Position numbers and translations under genes: made by a program. Shown piece after piece: positions 1-5,160 of a stretch of DNA of 5,160 nucleotides; the stretch's first letter is position 1; each line of letters opens with the position of its first letter. The notes below the pieces were generated by a model. It saw only the letters and a program-made list of their open reading frames with translations. It did not search any database and was not told where the DNA came from. Source of the DNA: Bordetella parapertussis (GTDB taxonomy: Bacteria; Pseudomonadota; Gammaproteobacteria; Burkholderiales; Burkholderiaceae_C); the NCBI GenBank assembly GCA_945878355.1, contig CAMCTC010000204.1, forward strand, positions 1 to 5,160, given 5' to 3'.

Positions 1-757
1 CGTCGACGACAGGGGCTGCTACGCCAGGCTCGGCGATGGCCGAGGCTGGCGTGGCGGGCTCAGCATCGGGCAACACTCGCAGCATAGGCACCGCTTGCAG
101 CGGCTGGCGGCCCGGTTCGCGTCCCGCCATCAGCAAGGTCAATTGCCGCACAGCGGCCTTCAAGCTGTCGATCGCACCAGCCATGGGTTGATCGCTTGGG
201 TTGCCTGCGCTGGCCCAGGCGGCCAGCGCCGCATGCCTGAAACCAGATGGCCTGGCTGGGGCCTGCGCAAGATCGCCTCGCGCACCGGGGAACTGACGGG
301 CCAGCGAGGCATCTTCCCGCGCCGCCTCCAGGGTTTGGAACAGCCGCCGCAGCAGCACCGACCGGGGCCAGCTGGCCAGGCAGCGCGCCAGCGCCGTCTC
401 GGGATCAAGCACGGCATCACCCGCCTGGTGCGACGCTGGCGTGGCCAGCGGGCCCCACAGCCCAGCCGAGGCGAGCGCTTCATCGTCGATGGCCCAGCGT
501 CCGTCGGGCTGCTGGCCAACCACCTGCCGCAGCACCACCAAGCGCCGGGCGCGGCGCTCTGAGGTCGAGCCGTCATCGGGCGGTGGCAGCCACAGCCATC
601 CGGGTCCGCCCGAAGCCCTGGCGGCGCCGGTCGGTGGGTTCTGCGCCAAGGCCAAGGGACGGCCAGCCAGCGCGCTGGCAAACATCTGCAAGGGTCGCTG
701 GTCAGGGTCTGCCGCGGCGGCTGGGTCCTGCGCAGCGACAGCGCCCGCCGATGTCAA
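1..757 (-). CDS. NorD/CbbO-type protein, N-terminal part (partial, runs off left edge)
   Basis: The minus-strand frame read from 757 is open to the left edge, giving about 252 codons with no stop. Proteins of this family partner a CbbQ/NorQ AAA+ ATPase in the cytoplasm; the pair remodels a client such as nitric oxide reductase or Rubisco. The visible part holds a Pro/Trp-rich stretch ([11 protein letters not shown], about 542-605) and the segment [20 protein letters not shown], about 280-343. That segment resembles the family pattern of Phe, Glu-Ala-x-Arg, then Arg-x-x-Pro-Gly followed by Asp-Leu. The von Willebrand A domain expected at the C-terminus would lie beyond the edge, since relatives are usually around 600 residues. 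The start is uncertain: TTG at 757 overlaps the stop of the upstream ATPase gene (TTGA), TTG at 691 and ATG at 685 are in frame, and none has a convincing Shine-Dalgarno sequence. The remaining N-terminal sequence is Ala/Pro-rich and poorly conserved. Adjacency to the ATPase gene is the strongest support for the family call; norD versus cbbO cannot be decided. Confidence 0.75.
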   Translation of the reverse strand, partial: MTSAGAVAAQDPAAAADPDQRPLQMFASALAGRPLALAQNPPTGAARASGGPGWLWLPPPDDGSTSERRARRLVVLRQVVGQQPDGRWAIDDEALASAGLWGPLATPASHQAGDAVLDPETALARCLASWPRSVLLRRLFQTLEAAREDASLARQFPGARGDLAQAPARPSGFRHAALAAWASAGNPSDQPMAGAIDSLKAAVRQLTLLMAGREPGRQPLQAVPMLRVLPDAEPATPASAIAEPGVAAPVVD

Positions 758-1587
758 GGCAGCAGCACGTCGATGATGTCGCGCACGGCTTGCTGAACAT
801 CGGCGTCGTCGCCAATGCCTTGGGCCACGGCCACCTCGCAAGCGCGCCGGGGCGCGATACCGCGGGCCACCAATTGCGCCGCGTACACCAGCAATCGGGT
901 GCTCACGCCGTCTGCCAAGCCCTGCGCTTGCAAGGCCCGCACCCGCTGGCCCAACACGGCCAGACGCTCGGCCATGGCCTCGGGAACACCACCCTCATGG
1001 GCGACGATGGCGGCTTCAAGGTCTACTGTCGGGTAGTCGAAAGCCAGGCTCACAAAGCGCTGGCGGGTGGACGGCTTCAGGTCTTTGACCACGCTCTGGT
1101 AGCCCGGGTTGTACGAGATGACCAGCGCAAAACCCGGGTGTGCCCGCAGCAACTCGCCGGTCTTTTCAATCGGCAACTCGCGCCGGTGGTCGGCCAGCGA
1201 ATGGATCACCACGGTGGTGTCCTTGCGCGCCTCCACCACCTCATCGAGGTAGCAGATGGCGCCGCGCCGCACCGCCCGGGTGAGCGGGCCATCGGCCCAC
1301 ACGGTGCGGTCGTGCGCCAGCAGGTGGCGGCCCACCAGATCATTGGCCGTGAGGTCTTCATGGCAAGCCACGGTGATCAGTGGCTGCGCAGCGTCGGGCC
1401 GCAGCGCGGCGTGGCCCTGCGCCAAGCGGGCGGCCATGTGCTCGACAAATCGGGTCTTGCCACAACCGGTGGGGCCTTTGAGCAACACCGGCAGCTGCGC
1501 GGCATAAGCCGCCTCGAACAGCGCCACCTCGTCGGCGACCGGCAGGTACCAGGGCATGATGGATAGGGCGGTGGGCAAGACAGTCAT
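754..1587 (-). CDS. CbbQ/NirQ/NorQ-family MoxR-type AAA+ ATPase
   Basis: This 277-residue protein is a cytoplasmic AAA+ ATPase that, with a NorD/CbbO partner, uses ATP hydrolysis to activate or assemble a client enzyme (known clients: nitric oxide reductase for NorQ, Rubisco for CbbQ). Walker A is GPTGCGKT at residues 38-45 and Walker B is ICYLDEV at 111-117. The family block [13 protein letters not shown] is at 75-87, the sensor-1 region SYNPGYQ at 158-164 with Asn160, and an arginine-finger-like STRQRF at 173-178. All key residues are present, so the protein should be active. Relatives are about 260-270 residues. The ATG at 1587 gives ten extra residues; ATG at 1557 ([10 protein letters not shown]) gives a 267-residue protein with the usual family N-terminus and may be the real start. 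Neither has a good ribosome binding site. Residues 56-68 look like an insertion between the Walker A helix and [11 protein letters not shown]. The stop overlaps the next gene, so the two are probably translationally coupled. Confidence 0.93.
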   Translation of the reverse strand: MTVLPTALSIMPWYLPVADEVALFEAAYAAQLPVLLKGPTGCGKTRFVEHMAARLAQGHAALRPDAAQPLITVACHEDLTANDLVGRHLLAHDRTVWADGPLTRAVRRGAICYLDEVVEARKDTTVVIHSLADHRRELPIEKTGELLRAHPGFALVISYNPGYQSVVKDLKPSTRQRFVSLAFDYPTVDLEAAIVAHEGGVPEAMAERLAVLGQRVRALQAQGLADGVSTRLLVYAAQLVARGIAPRRACEVAVAQGIGDDADVQQAVRDIIDVLLP

Positions 1588-1610
1588 GGGCGGGCGGGCT
1601 GAGCCAGCGC

Positions 1611-1636
1611 GGACGGATTCAGTCAGCGACTCGTCC
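1611..1636. repeat. Nested inverted repeat between amidohydrolase and ATPase genes
   Basis: Outer arms GGACG (1611-1615) and CGTCC (1632-1636) enclose inner arms AGTC (1621-1624) and GACT (1628-1631). It lies in the 69-base gap before the ATPase start. No T-run follows on either strand, so it is not a classical intrinsic terminator. It could be an intercistronic mRNA hairpin, or chance in GC-rich DNA. Confidence 0.3.
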
Positions 1637-1656
1637 GGAGCGCAGGCACAGCGCTT

Positions 1657-3348
1657 TCAGTGCCAGTCGCGCAGCAGCTTGCCCGGCAGGGGTTTGTGAA
1701 CGGCCCCTTGCTCGTCGGCGACACGCTGCCCGTTGACCCACACACCATGGACGCCGCACGACTTGGTGACCACTCTGGTCGCATCGGCCGGCAGGTCGTT
1801 GGCGCGAGAGCGCGCGCCGCGCCCCACCGTTGCAGGATCGAACAACAGCAGGTCGGCGGCACAGCCTTCGCGCAGGCTGCCACGGTCGCGGATGCCAAAG
1901 AACTCTGCCTGCGCGCTGGTCAGGCGACGCACGGCTTCTGGCAGACCCATGATGGCCTTGTCGCGGACCCAGTGACCCATCAGGTGCAGGCCGAAGCCTG
2001 AGTCATCCAGAAATGACAGGTGCGCGCCGGCGTCCGACAAGGACAGCAGGCTTTGCGAGTGATTCAGCAACTTGGCCACTGCCGCCTCGTCGTGGTTCAA
2101 CGCGACCAGTGAGAACAGCGTACCGAGGTCTTCCGAGATCGCCAGATCGAACATGCAGTCGAGCGGATCGACCGATTGTTCGGCGGCGATGTCGGCGATG
2201 CTGCGGTCCTCGAGCTGCCGATTCTCGGCGCGCACGGTCTGCAGCACCTGCACCAGCTTCCAGTCGCCTGAAAAGATACGCCGCGCCGGCGTCTTGAGTT
2301 CTTCGCGCAAAGCTTGGCGCAAGGCCGGGTCGCGCAGACGCTTGATCATGTCTTGGCCTTTGAGACCAAAGATCGGTTTCCAGGCCAGCAAGGGCTCAAG
2401 CGGGTAAGGCACTTCGAACGAGAAGTCGAACACCAGCGGCGTTGCAGCCACCGCGCCGCGCATGTGACGACCGCGCTGGTTGGCTGCCGCAATGCCGTCG
2501 AGGTCATCGAACACACCGTTGGGGGCCAGGCTCGAATGCAGCAGCGCTGCGACGAGCACGGGCCGGCCCGACGCCGCTGCAAATTCCTCGAGCTTGGCCA
2601 CCGGGGTGGTCGGACCCTTGGTGATCATGAAAACGCCCTGGTTGCGACCACGCATAGGCTCGGCAAGCGCCAGGAATTCGGACCAATCGGCCAGTCGCGA
2701 GGGCATCGGCCGACCGTCATAGGCACTGTGCGAGGTCGTCGTCGTCGACGCCAAACCGACGGCGCCCGCCGCCAGCGCCTCGTCGACCAGCGCTTGCATG
2801 CGGGCCACCTCGTCGGCTGTCGCGGCGCGGTCGGAGCCGGCTGAACCCATCACGTAGGTGCGCAGCGTCGAGTGGCCGACAAAAGCCGCCAGGTTCATCG
2901 CGCAACCGCCCGCTTCGATCCGGTCCATGTACTGACCGAAGGTCTCGAAATCCCAGCGTATGCCGGCCTGCAGACTGGCCAGCGACATGCCTTCGACCTG
3001 TGTCAGGTTCTTGGTGACGAGGTCTCGCGATGCGGCGTCGGGGCGGCAGGGCGCGATCGTGAAACCACAGTTGCCGATGATCGCGGTGGTGACCCCCATG
3101 CCGACCGACTGGTCGAGGTAGGGGTCCCAGGTGATCTGCGCGTCATAGTGGGTGTGGTTGTCGATGATCCCCGGCATCAGCGCCAGGCCTTTGGCGTCGA
3201 CGTTTTGCAGCGCCTGGTTGGTCGGGATCGGTGAGTCCTCTCGGCGCACCGCGGCAATGCGTCCATCCTTGACTGCCAACTGCCCGGTGAACGGCGTGGA
3301 GCCGAGGCCATCGTGGATTCTGGCGTTTGAAATCAGCAAGTCGAACAT
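1657..3348 (-). CDS. Amidohydrolase-superfamily protein, N-acyl-D-amino-acid deacylase-like (COG3653 type)
   Basis: This 563-residue cytoplasmic enzyme probably hydrolyses an amide or related C-N bond; the substrate is unknown. The N-terminal beta-sandwich part (MFDLLISNARIHDG) leads to MPGIIDNHTHYDAQ, whose metal-binding His-x-His is H65/H67. GNCGF (92-96) supplies Cys94, matching the conserved metal-ligand cysteine of D-aminoacylases. Next come GHS (158-160), a Thr/Ser-His segment ending in DGRPMPSRLA (211-220), and SDAGAH (438-443) with the likely catalytic Asp439. The C-terminus has the family ending, with ADLLLFDP (498-505) and GVWVNGQRV (535-543). The usual HxRxE and SHHK histidine motifs of characterised D-aminoacylases are not seen; FMITKGP (240-246) and VLVAALLHS (264-272) occupy those places. 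That, from memory, is typical of a large uncharacterised subgroup. The ATG at 3348 has the ribosome binding site GAGAGG (3355-3360) six bases upstream, which fixes the start. An upstream binding-protein gene 88 bases away suggests catabolism of an imported compound. Common database names such as D-aminoacylase or dihydroorotase should not be taken as its substrate. Confidence 0.9.
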   Translation of the reverse strand: MFDLLISNARIHDGLGSTPFTGQLAVKDGRIAAVRREDSPIPTNQALQNVDAKGLALMPGIIDNHTHYDAQITWDPYLDQSVGMGVTTAIIGNCGFTIAPCRPDAASRDLVTKNLTQVEGMSLASLQAGIRWDFETFGQYMDRIEAGGCAMNLAAFVGHSTLRTYVMGSAGSDRAATADEVARMQALVDEALAAGAVGLASTTTTSHSAYDGRPMPSRLADWSEFLALAEPMRGRNQGVFMITKGPTTPVAKLEEFAAASGRPVLVAALLHSSLAPNGVFDDLDGIAAANQRGRHMRGAVAATPLVFDFSFEVPYPLEPLLAWKPIFGLKGQDMIKRLRDPALRQALREELKTPARRIFSGDWKLVQVLQTVRAENRQLEDRSIADIAAEQSVDPLDCMFDLAISEDLGTLFSLVALNHDEAAVAKLLNHSQSLLSLSDAGAHLSFLDDSGFGLHLMGHWVRDKAIMGLPEAVRRLTSAQAEFFGIRDRGSLREGCAADLLLFDPATVGRGARSRANDLPADATRVVTKSCGVHGVWVNGQRVADEQGAVHKPLPGKLLRDWH

Positions 3349-3411
3349 GGAAGACCTCTCAGACGAAGGGTTGAGTGAGTGACGGCGCAGTAGACCCAGG
3401 GCGTGCCGCCA

Positions 3412-3423
3412 GGCGAAAACGCC
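3412..3423. repeat. Short hairpin in the intercistronic gap
   Basis: GGCG, AAAA, CGCC forms a perfect 4-base stem with a 4-base loop, 13 bases after the stop of the binding-protein gene on its transcribed strand. No U-tract follows it, so termination is unlikely and read-through into the amidohydrolase gene is favoured. The rest of the 88-base gap shows only the amidohydrolase ribosome binding site. Confidence 0.25.
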
Positions 3424-3436
3424 AAGGCAGCGGTGA

Positions 3437-4438
3437 TCATTGAGGCTTGATGCCTGCGCCGCTGACGATGGCTGCCCATAGCGCCATGTCCTGCTTCAGC
3501 GTCTTGGCAAACGACTCGGGCGAATCGCCGACAGGTACCAGTGTTTGCTCGTTCAAGCGCGCCTGCACGTCTGGCAGCTTGACGATGCGCATCAGCTCAC
3601 GCGAGATCTTCTCGATCACCGGCTTGGGCGTGCCGGCTGGCGCCAGAACGCCGACCCAGCCCAGCGGTTCGAAACCGGGGTAGCCGTTCTCGGCCAAGGT
3701 GGGCACCGCCGACAACATCGGCGCACGTTGCGGGCCGCTGACCACCAGGGGCTTGAGCTTGCCGGCGGCGATCTGCTGGGTCGCGGTGCTGACATCGATC
3801 CAGGCGCAGCTGATTTGCCCGCCGAGCAGGTCGGTGAGCATCGGTGCCGAGCCCTTGTAAGGCACATGCGTCATGTCCAGGCCCGCCACCCGGGCAAACC
3901 GCTCGCCCAGGATATGCGATGACGAACCGGTGCCAAAGGAGCCGAAGGCGTGCTTGCCGGGATTGGCCTTGGCCAGCGCAACGAACTCCTTGATGTCGCG
4001 CGCCGGGAAATCGGGTTTGACGGCGAGCACCAGGTACGACAGGCAGATCTGCGAGATCGGCTCGAAGTCCTTGATCGGGTCAAACGGCACCTTGACGTAA
4101 ATGGACGGATTCTGGATGTGGGTGGTGATCGCGACCAGCAGGGTGTAGCCATCGGCCGGCGAGCGCGCCACCTGCTCGGTGCCGATCATGCCGCTGGCGC
4201 CCGGCCGGTTGTCGACCAGCATCGGCTGCCCCCAGGCCTCGGCCAGTTTGCCGGCAAGCAGCCGACCCACCAGGTCGGTGGCGCCGCCAGGTGGATAAGG
4301 CACCACGATCTTCACCGGGCGGTTGGGATAGGTCGAGACCGCCTGTGCTCGCGCATCGAGGGCGGTCAAGGGCGCGGAGGCAAGCGCCATCAGCGTGAAT
4401 TTGCGGCGCGTGAACTGACGACTCGGCGGATTGATCAT
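3437..4438 (-). CDS. Bug/TctC-family tripartite tricarboxylate transporter substrate-binding protein
   Basis: This 333-residue protein is a periplasmic solute-binding protein, the extracytoplasmic receptor of TTT-type transport, usually for carboxylates or similar small organic acids. The N-terminus FTRRKFTLMALASAPLTA fits a twin-arginine (Tat) leader (T-R-R-x-F, residues 10-14), with likely cleavage after AQA at 31-33. The mature protein opens with the family signature YPNRPVKIVVPYPPGGATD (37-55), whose loop binds a ligand carboxylate. Then follow VDNRPGASGMIGTEQVA (75-91), ADGYTLL (95-101), a second ligand loop FGSFGTGSSSH (165-175), VPYKGSAP (192-199), the LLGGQI segment (204-209) and AVPTLAENGYPGFE (244-257). 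Length and motif order are normal for the family, with no sign of damage. GGAG at 4443-4446 lies four bases before the ATG, a somewhat short but usable spacing. No TctA/TctB membrane genes are adjacent, which is common for Bug proteins in Burkholderiales. It is probably first in an operon with the amidohydrolase, whose substrate or a related compound may be its ligand (inference). Confidence 0.95.
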   Translation of the reverse strand: MINPPSRQFTRRKFTLMALASAPLTALDARAQAVSTYPNRPVKIVVPYPPGGATDLVGRLLAGKLAEAWGQPMLVDNRPGASGMIGTEQVARSPADGYTLLVAITTHIQNPSIYVKVPFDPIKDFEPISQICLSYLVLAVKPDFPARDIKEFVALAKANPGKHAFGSFGTGSSSHILGERFARVAGLDMTHVPYKGSAPMLTDLLGGQISCAWIDVSTATQQIAAGKLKPLVVSGPQRAPMLSAVPTLAENGYPGFEPLGWVGVLAPAGTPKPVIEKISRELMRIVKLPDVQARLNEQTLVPVGDSPESFAKTLKQDMALWAAIVSGAGIKPQ

Positions 4439-4452
4439 GGGGCTCCGAACAC

Positions 4453-4468
4453 ATCGCGAGAGCGCGAT
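4453..4468. promoter_or_regulatory. Inverted repeat in the leader of the binding-protein gene, possible operator
   Basis: ATCGCG (4453-4458) and CGCGAT (4463-4468) form perfect 6-base arms around AGAG. It sits 15 bases upstream of the binding-protein start codon, next to its ribosome binding site. It could be an operator for a local repressor or an mRNA hairpin that affects translation. The regulator is not identifiable from sequence alone. Confidence 0.35.
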
Positions 4469-4481
4469 TTAACGATCGATT

Positions 4482-4538
4482 CTCGCATCGCACCGTGCCC
4501 ATCCGAGATCATCCACATGGATTGACCCTCGCATCGCA
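4482..4538. repeat. 11-base direct repeat CTCGCATCGCA (two copies)
   Basis: The same 11 bases occur at 4482-4492 and 4528-4538, 46 bases apart start to start, in the presumed promoter region of the binding-protein gene. They could be paired protein-binding sites, or chance in GC-rich DNA. Confidence 0.3.
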
Positions 4539-4614
4539 GGCGCCTTCGCACTCGAACTCGCCGCCTGCCCAGGTCTTCGCATGGCCGCGTCGTCGCCCAG
4601 CCGCCCGGTCGATC

Positions 4615-4626
4615 CAGGTTCACCTG
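4615..4626. repeat. Short inverted repeat CAGGT-TC-ACCTG
   Basis: Five-base perfect arms around TC, flanked by GATC on both sides (4611-4614 and 4626-4629). It lies about 180 bases upstream of the binding-protein gene. The operator-like form is visible; no regulator is assigned. Confidence 0.2.
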
Positions 4627-4785
4627 ATCAAGTTTCATCCTGTCTTCGCTCGCAAGGTCTGCTCTTGATGGCGCTGGATTTGGGCAGGCGCCGGGTAGCC
4701 GGGATTGCACCGCGATCGGCAACACCTCGGGTTATTTTTGTGGTCAGCACCAGCAGGTCGAGCCCGGCTGTGCCATTTTTCAAGA

Positions 4786-4827
4786 TTATTTAAGGCAAAT
4801 TTAAGGCTTATTTAAGGCAAATTTAAG
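4786..4827 (+). promoter_or_regulatory. Array of four TTTAAG half-sites at 11-base spacing, PmrA/QseB-like box
   Basis: TTTAAG starts at 4789, 4800, 4811 and 4822, each separated by exactly five bases, so every copy faces the same side of the helix. Equivalently, the 20-mer TTATTTAAGGCAAATTTAAG occurs twice (4786-4805 and 4808-4827), with a 22-base period. The pattern fits the PmrA/BasR consensus YTTAAK-N5-YTTAAK, the tandem direct-repeat layout bound by OmpR/PhoB-family response regulators. TctD, which controls TctC-type transport in enterobacteria, is in the same regulator group. In plus orientation the array lies 173 bases before the ATG at 5001; it is also 350 bases upstream of the binding-protein gene. 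The regulator and target are inferred, not shown. Confidence 0.5.
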
Positions 4828-5000
4828 AACTGAAGACAGCTTCCGGTCAAACTGTTCCCGGCGCTGGCAACCGTCAAAGATCCGCAATAGATCCCCACGT
4901 CAGGCTCGACACCATGCCGGTGCCGGGCCTCGGATTCAGTTCAACATCACGGTGCCTCGAATCCAATTGCCAAGCGCTCAACCAATCCAAAAGGAAAATC

Positions 5001-5042
5001 ATGCTTTTATTAATAGGACTTACGCAAACCGAACTCAGCTAG
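5001..5042 (+). pseudogene. Gene start with good ribosome binding site, closed after 13 codons (possibly interrupted)
   Basis: AAGGA (4991-4995) is followed five bases later by ATG at 5001, the best translation start in the right flank. The frame reads MLLLIGLTQTELS and stops at TAG (5040-5042). The fifth codon ends at 5015, and the terminal-repeat-like sequence starts at 5016, so only the first five codons may be native. Reading: a plus-strand gene broken just after its start by an insertion. Alternatives are a short leader peptide or a chance match. The original product cannot be known from five codons. Confidence 0.35.
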
Positions 5043-5054
5043 CGCTCAGTTCGG
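5029..5054. repeat. Imperfect 26-base inverted repeat (subterminal hairpin)
   Basis: CCGAACT (5029-5035) pairs with AGTTCGG (5048-5054), and AGC (5037-5039) pairs with GCT (5044-5046), with one C-C mismatch between and a TAGC loop. It is followed by ACTTTT on the plus strand, so a weak intrinsic terminator on that strand is possible. Its place right next to the terminal-repeat-like sequence also fits a hairpin that shields an inserted element from outside transcription. Confidence 0.45.
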
Positions 5055-5099
5055 ACTTTTGTAGCTGATTTATACGATAGACATTTGGACAGATGGCTT

Positions 5100-5118
5100 C
5101 ATGAGTTCTTGCCTCATG
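5100..5118. repeat. Short inverted repeat CATGAG-N7-CTCATG
   Basis: Perfect six-base arms at 5100-5105 and 5113-5118 around a seven-base loop, within the AT-rich right-edge block. It lies inside both partial open frames there and may be coincidental. Confidence 0.25.
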
Positions 5119-5160
5119 TAAGCCGACAGCATCCCTTTTTTAACGCTGTAAATATTGCTT

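Larger units (their letters stand above)
4439..5000. other. Non-coding flank upstream of the binding-protein gene
   Basis: This 562-base stretch has no convincing gene. The short open frames on either strand (70 to 96 codons) lack a ribosome binding site and show no recognisable protein sequence. It is GC-rich up to about 4770, drops to about 27% G+C at 4771-4830 by direct count, and rises again to 5000. It holds the leader of the minus-strand binding-protein gene, several short repeats, and the TTTAAG array described separately. No promoter with good -35 and -10 hexamers could be assigned on either strand. Confidence 0.7.
5016..5160. mobile_element. Possible insertion-sequence end (partial, runs off right edge)
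   Basis: GGACTTACGCAAA at 5016-5028 follows a TA dinucleotide (5014-5015) and resembles terminal inverted repeats I associate from memory with transposable elements that duplicate TA, such as some IS5 or IS630-class elements. DNA from 5001 to the end is about 41% G+C by count, in sharp contrast to the GC-rich genes to the left. Two frames stay open to the edge: a plus-strand frame after the TAG at 5040 (39 codons, no ATG) and a minus-strand frame ending at TAA 5072-5070 (29 residues, ending KPSVQMSIV). The minus-strand frame would put a stop about 42 bases from the element end, a usual place for a transposase terminus. Neither peptide is recognised as a transposase, and the opposite repeat is not in the window. 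Confidence 0.35.

Noticed and set aside
160..681. Minus-strand frame of 173 codons overlapping the NorD-type region
   Set aside because: It is Arg/Trp/Cys/Pro-rich and featureless; the alternative minus frame open to the left edge carries the NorD-like motif and adjoins the ATPase gene.
247..1566. Long plus-strand open frame of 439 codons opposite the ATPase and NorD-type genes
   Set aside because: It is antisense to two genes with strong family motifs, its translation is rich in Arg, Gln, His and Ala without any domain, and long antisense frames are usual in GC-rich DNA.
2736..2756. GTC/GAC trinucleotide run inside the amidohydrolase gene
   Set aside because: It encodes a Ser-Thr run leading to a conserved His segment and is short; ordinary coding sequence rather than a functional repeat.
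3412..3423. Intrinsic terminator between the binding-protein and amidohydrolase genes
   Set aside because: The stem is only four pairs and has no U-tract after it.
4482..4504. Possible sigma-54 promoter (GGCAC then TGC on the minus strand) upstream of the binding-protein gene
   Set aside because: The GG and GC elements are 11 bases apart rather than the required 10, and the -12 element lacks the TT.
4435..4793. Small open frames of 70 and 96 codons in the flank upstream of the binding-protein gene
   Set aside because: No ribosome binding sites, composition like non-coding GC-rich DNA, and they overlap the leader of the binding-protein gene.
4790..4804. TTAA-N7-TTAA match to the CtrA cell-cycle regulator box
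   Set aside because: The spacing fits, but CtrA is alphaproteobacterial and the genes suggest a betaproteobacterium; the four-copy 11-base array is better explained by a PmrA/QseB-class site.
4914..5042. Plus-strand frame of 42 codons starting at ATG 4914, in frame with ATG 5001
   Set aside because: It has no ribosome binding site and no protein-like sequence; the ATG at 5001 has a proper AAGGA upstream.

Overview
The window is GC-rich over most of its length and carries four genes, all on the minus strand, packed into positions 1 to 4438. A 720-base right flank holds no convincing complete gene. The orphan Bug/TctC-type periplasmic binding protein without TctA/TctB, its twin-arginine-like leader, and the GC-rich codon use all point to a betaproteobacterium, most likely Burkholderiales. 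This is an inference from gene families, not a database result.

Layout in the direction of transcription (right to left): (1) 4438-3437, a Bug/TctC-family solute-binding protein. (2) 3348-1657, a large metal-dependent amidohydrolase related to N-acyl-D-amino-acid deacylases, with a clear ribosome binding site. (3) 1587-754, a MoxR-type AAA+ ATPase of the CbbQ/NirQ/NorQ family with intact Walker A, Walker B and sensor motifs. (4) 757-1 and beyond, the N-terminal part of its NorD/CbbO-type partner, cut by the left edge before the expected von Willebrand A domain. Gaps of 88 and 69 bases and a 3-base overlap suit one transcript, although no promoter could be fixed. Genes 1 and 2 look like a catabolic uptake and hydrolysis pair. 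Genes 3 and 4 look like a protein-remodelling pair that normally activates a metalloenzyme or Rubisco. No such client (norCB, cbbLS) is visible here, so the link between the two pairs is open.

The right flank (4439-5160) has three parts. From 4439 to about 4770 is GC-rich non-coding DNA with several short inverted and direct repeats, likely the leader and control region of the binding-protein gene. At 4786-4827 an AT-rich block carries four copies of TTTAAG exactly 11 bases apart. This matches the tandem half-site layout of PmrA/QseB-class (OmpR-family) response-regulator sites and is the most distinctive regulatory signal in the window. From 5001 to the end the G+C falls to about 41% by direct count. 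A well-formed ribosome binding site and ATG at 5001 open a reading frame that stops after 13 codons. At 5016, right after a TA, a sequence resembling an insertion-sequence terminal repeat begins. The simplest reading is a plus-strand gene interrupted just after its start by a mobile element that continues past the right edge, but the second end of that element is not in the window.
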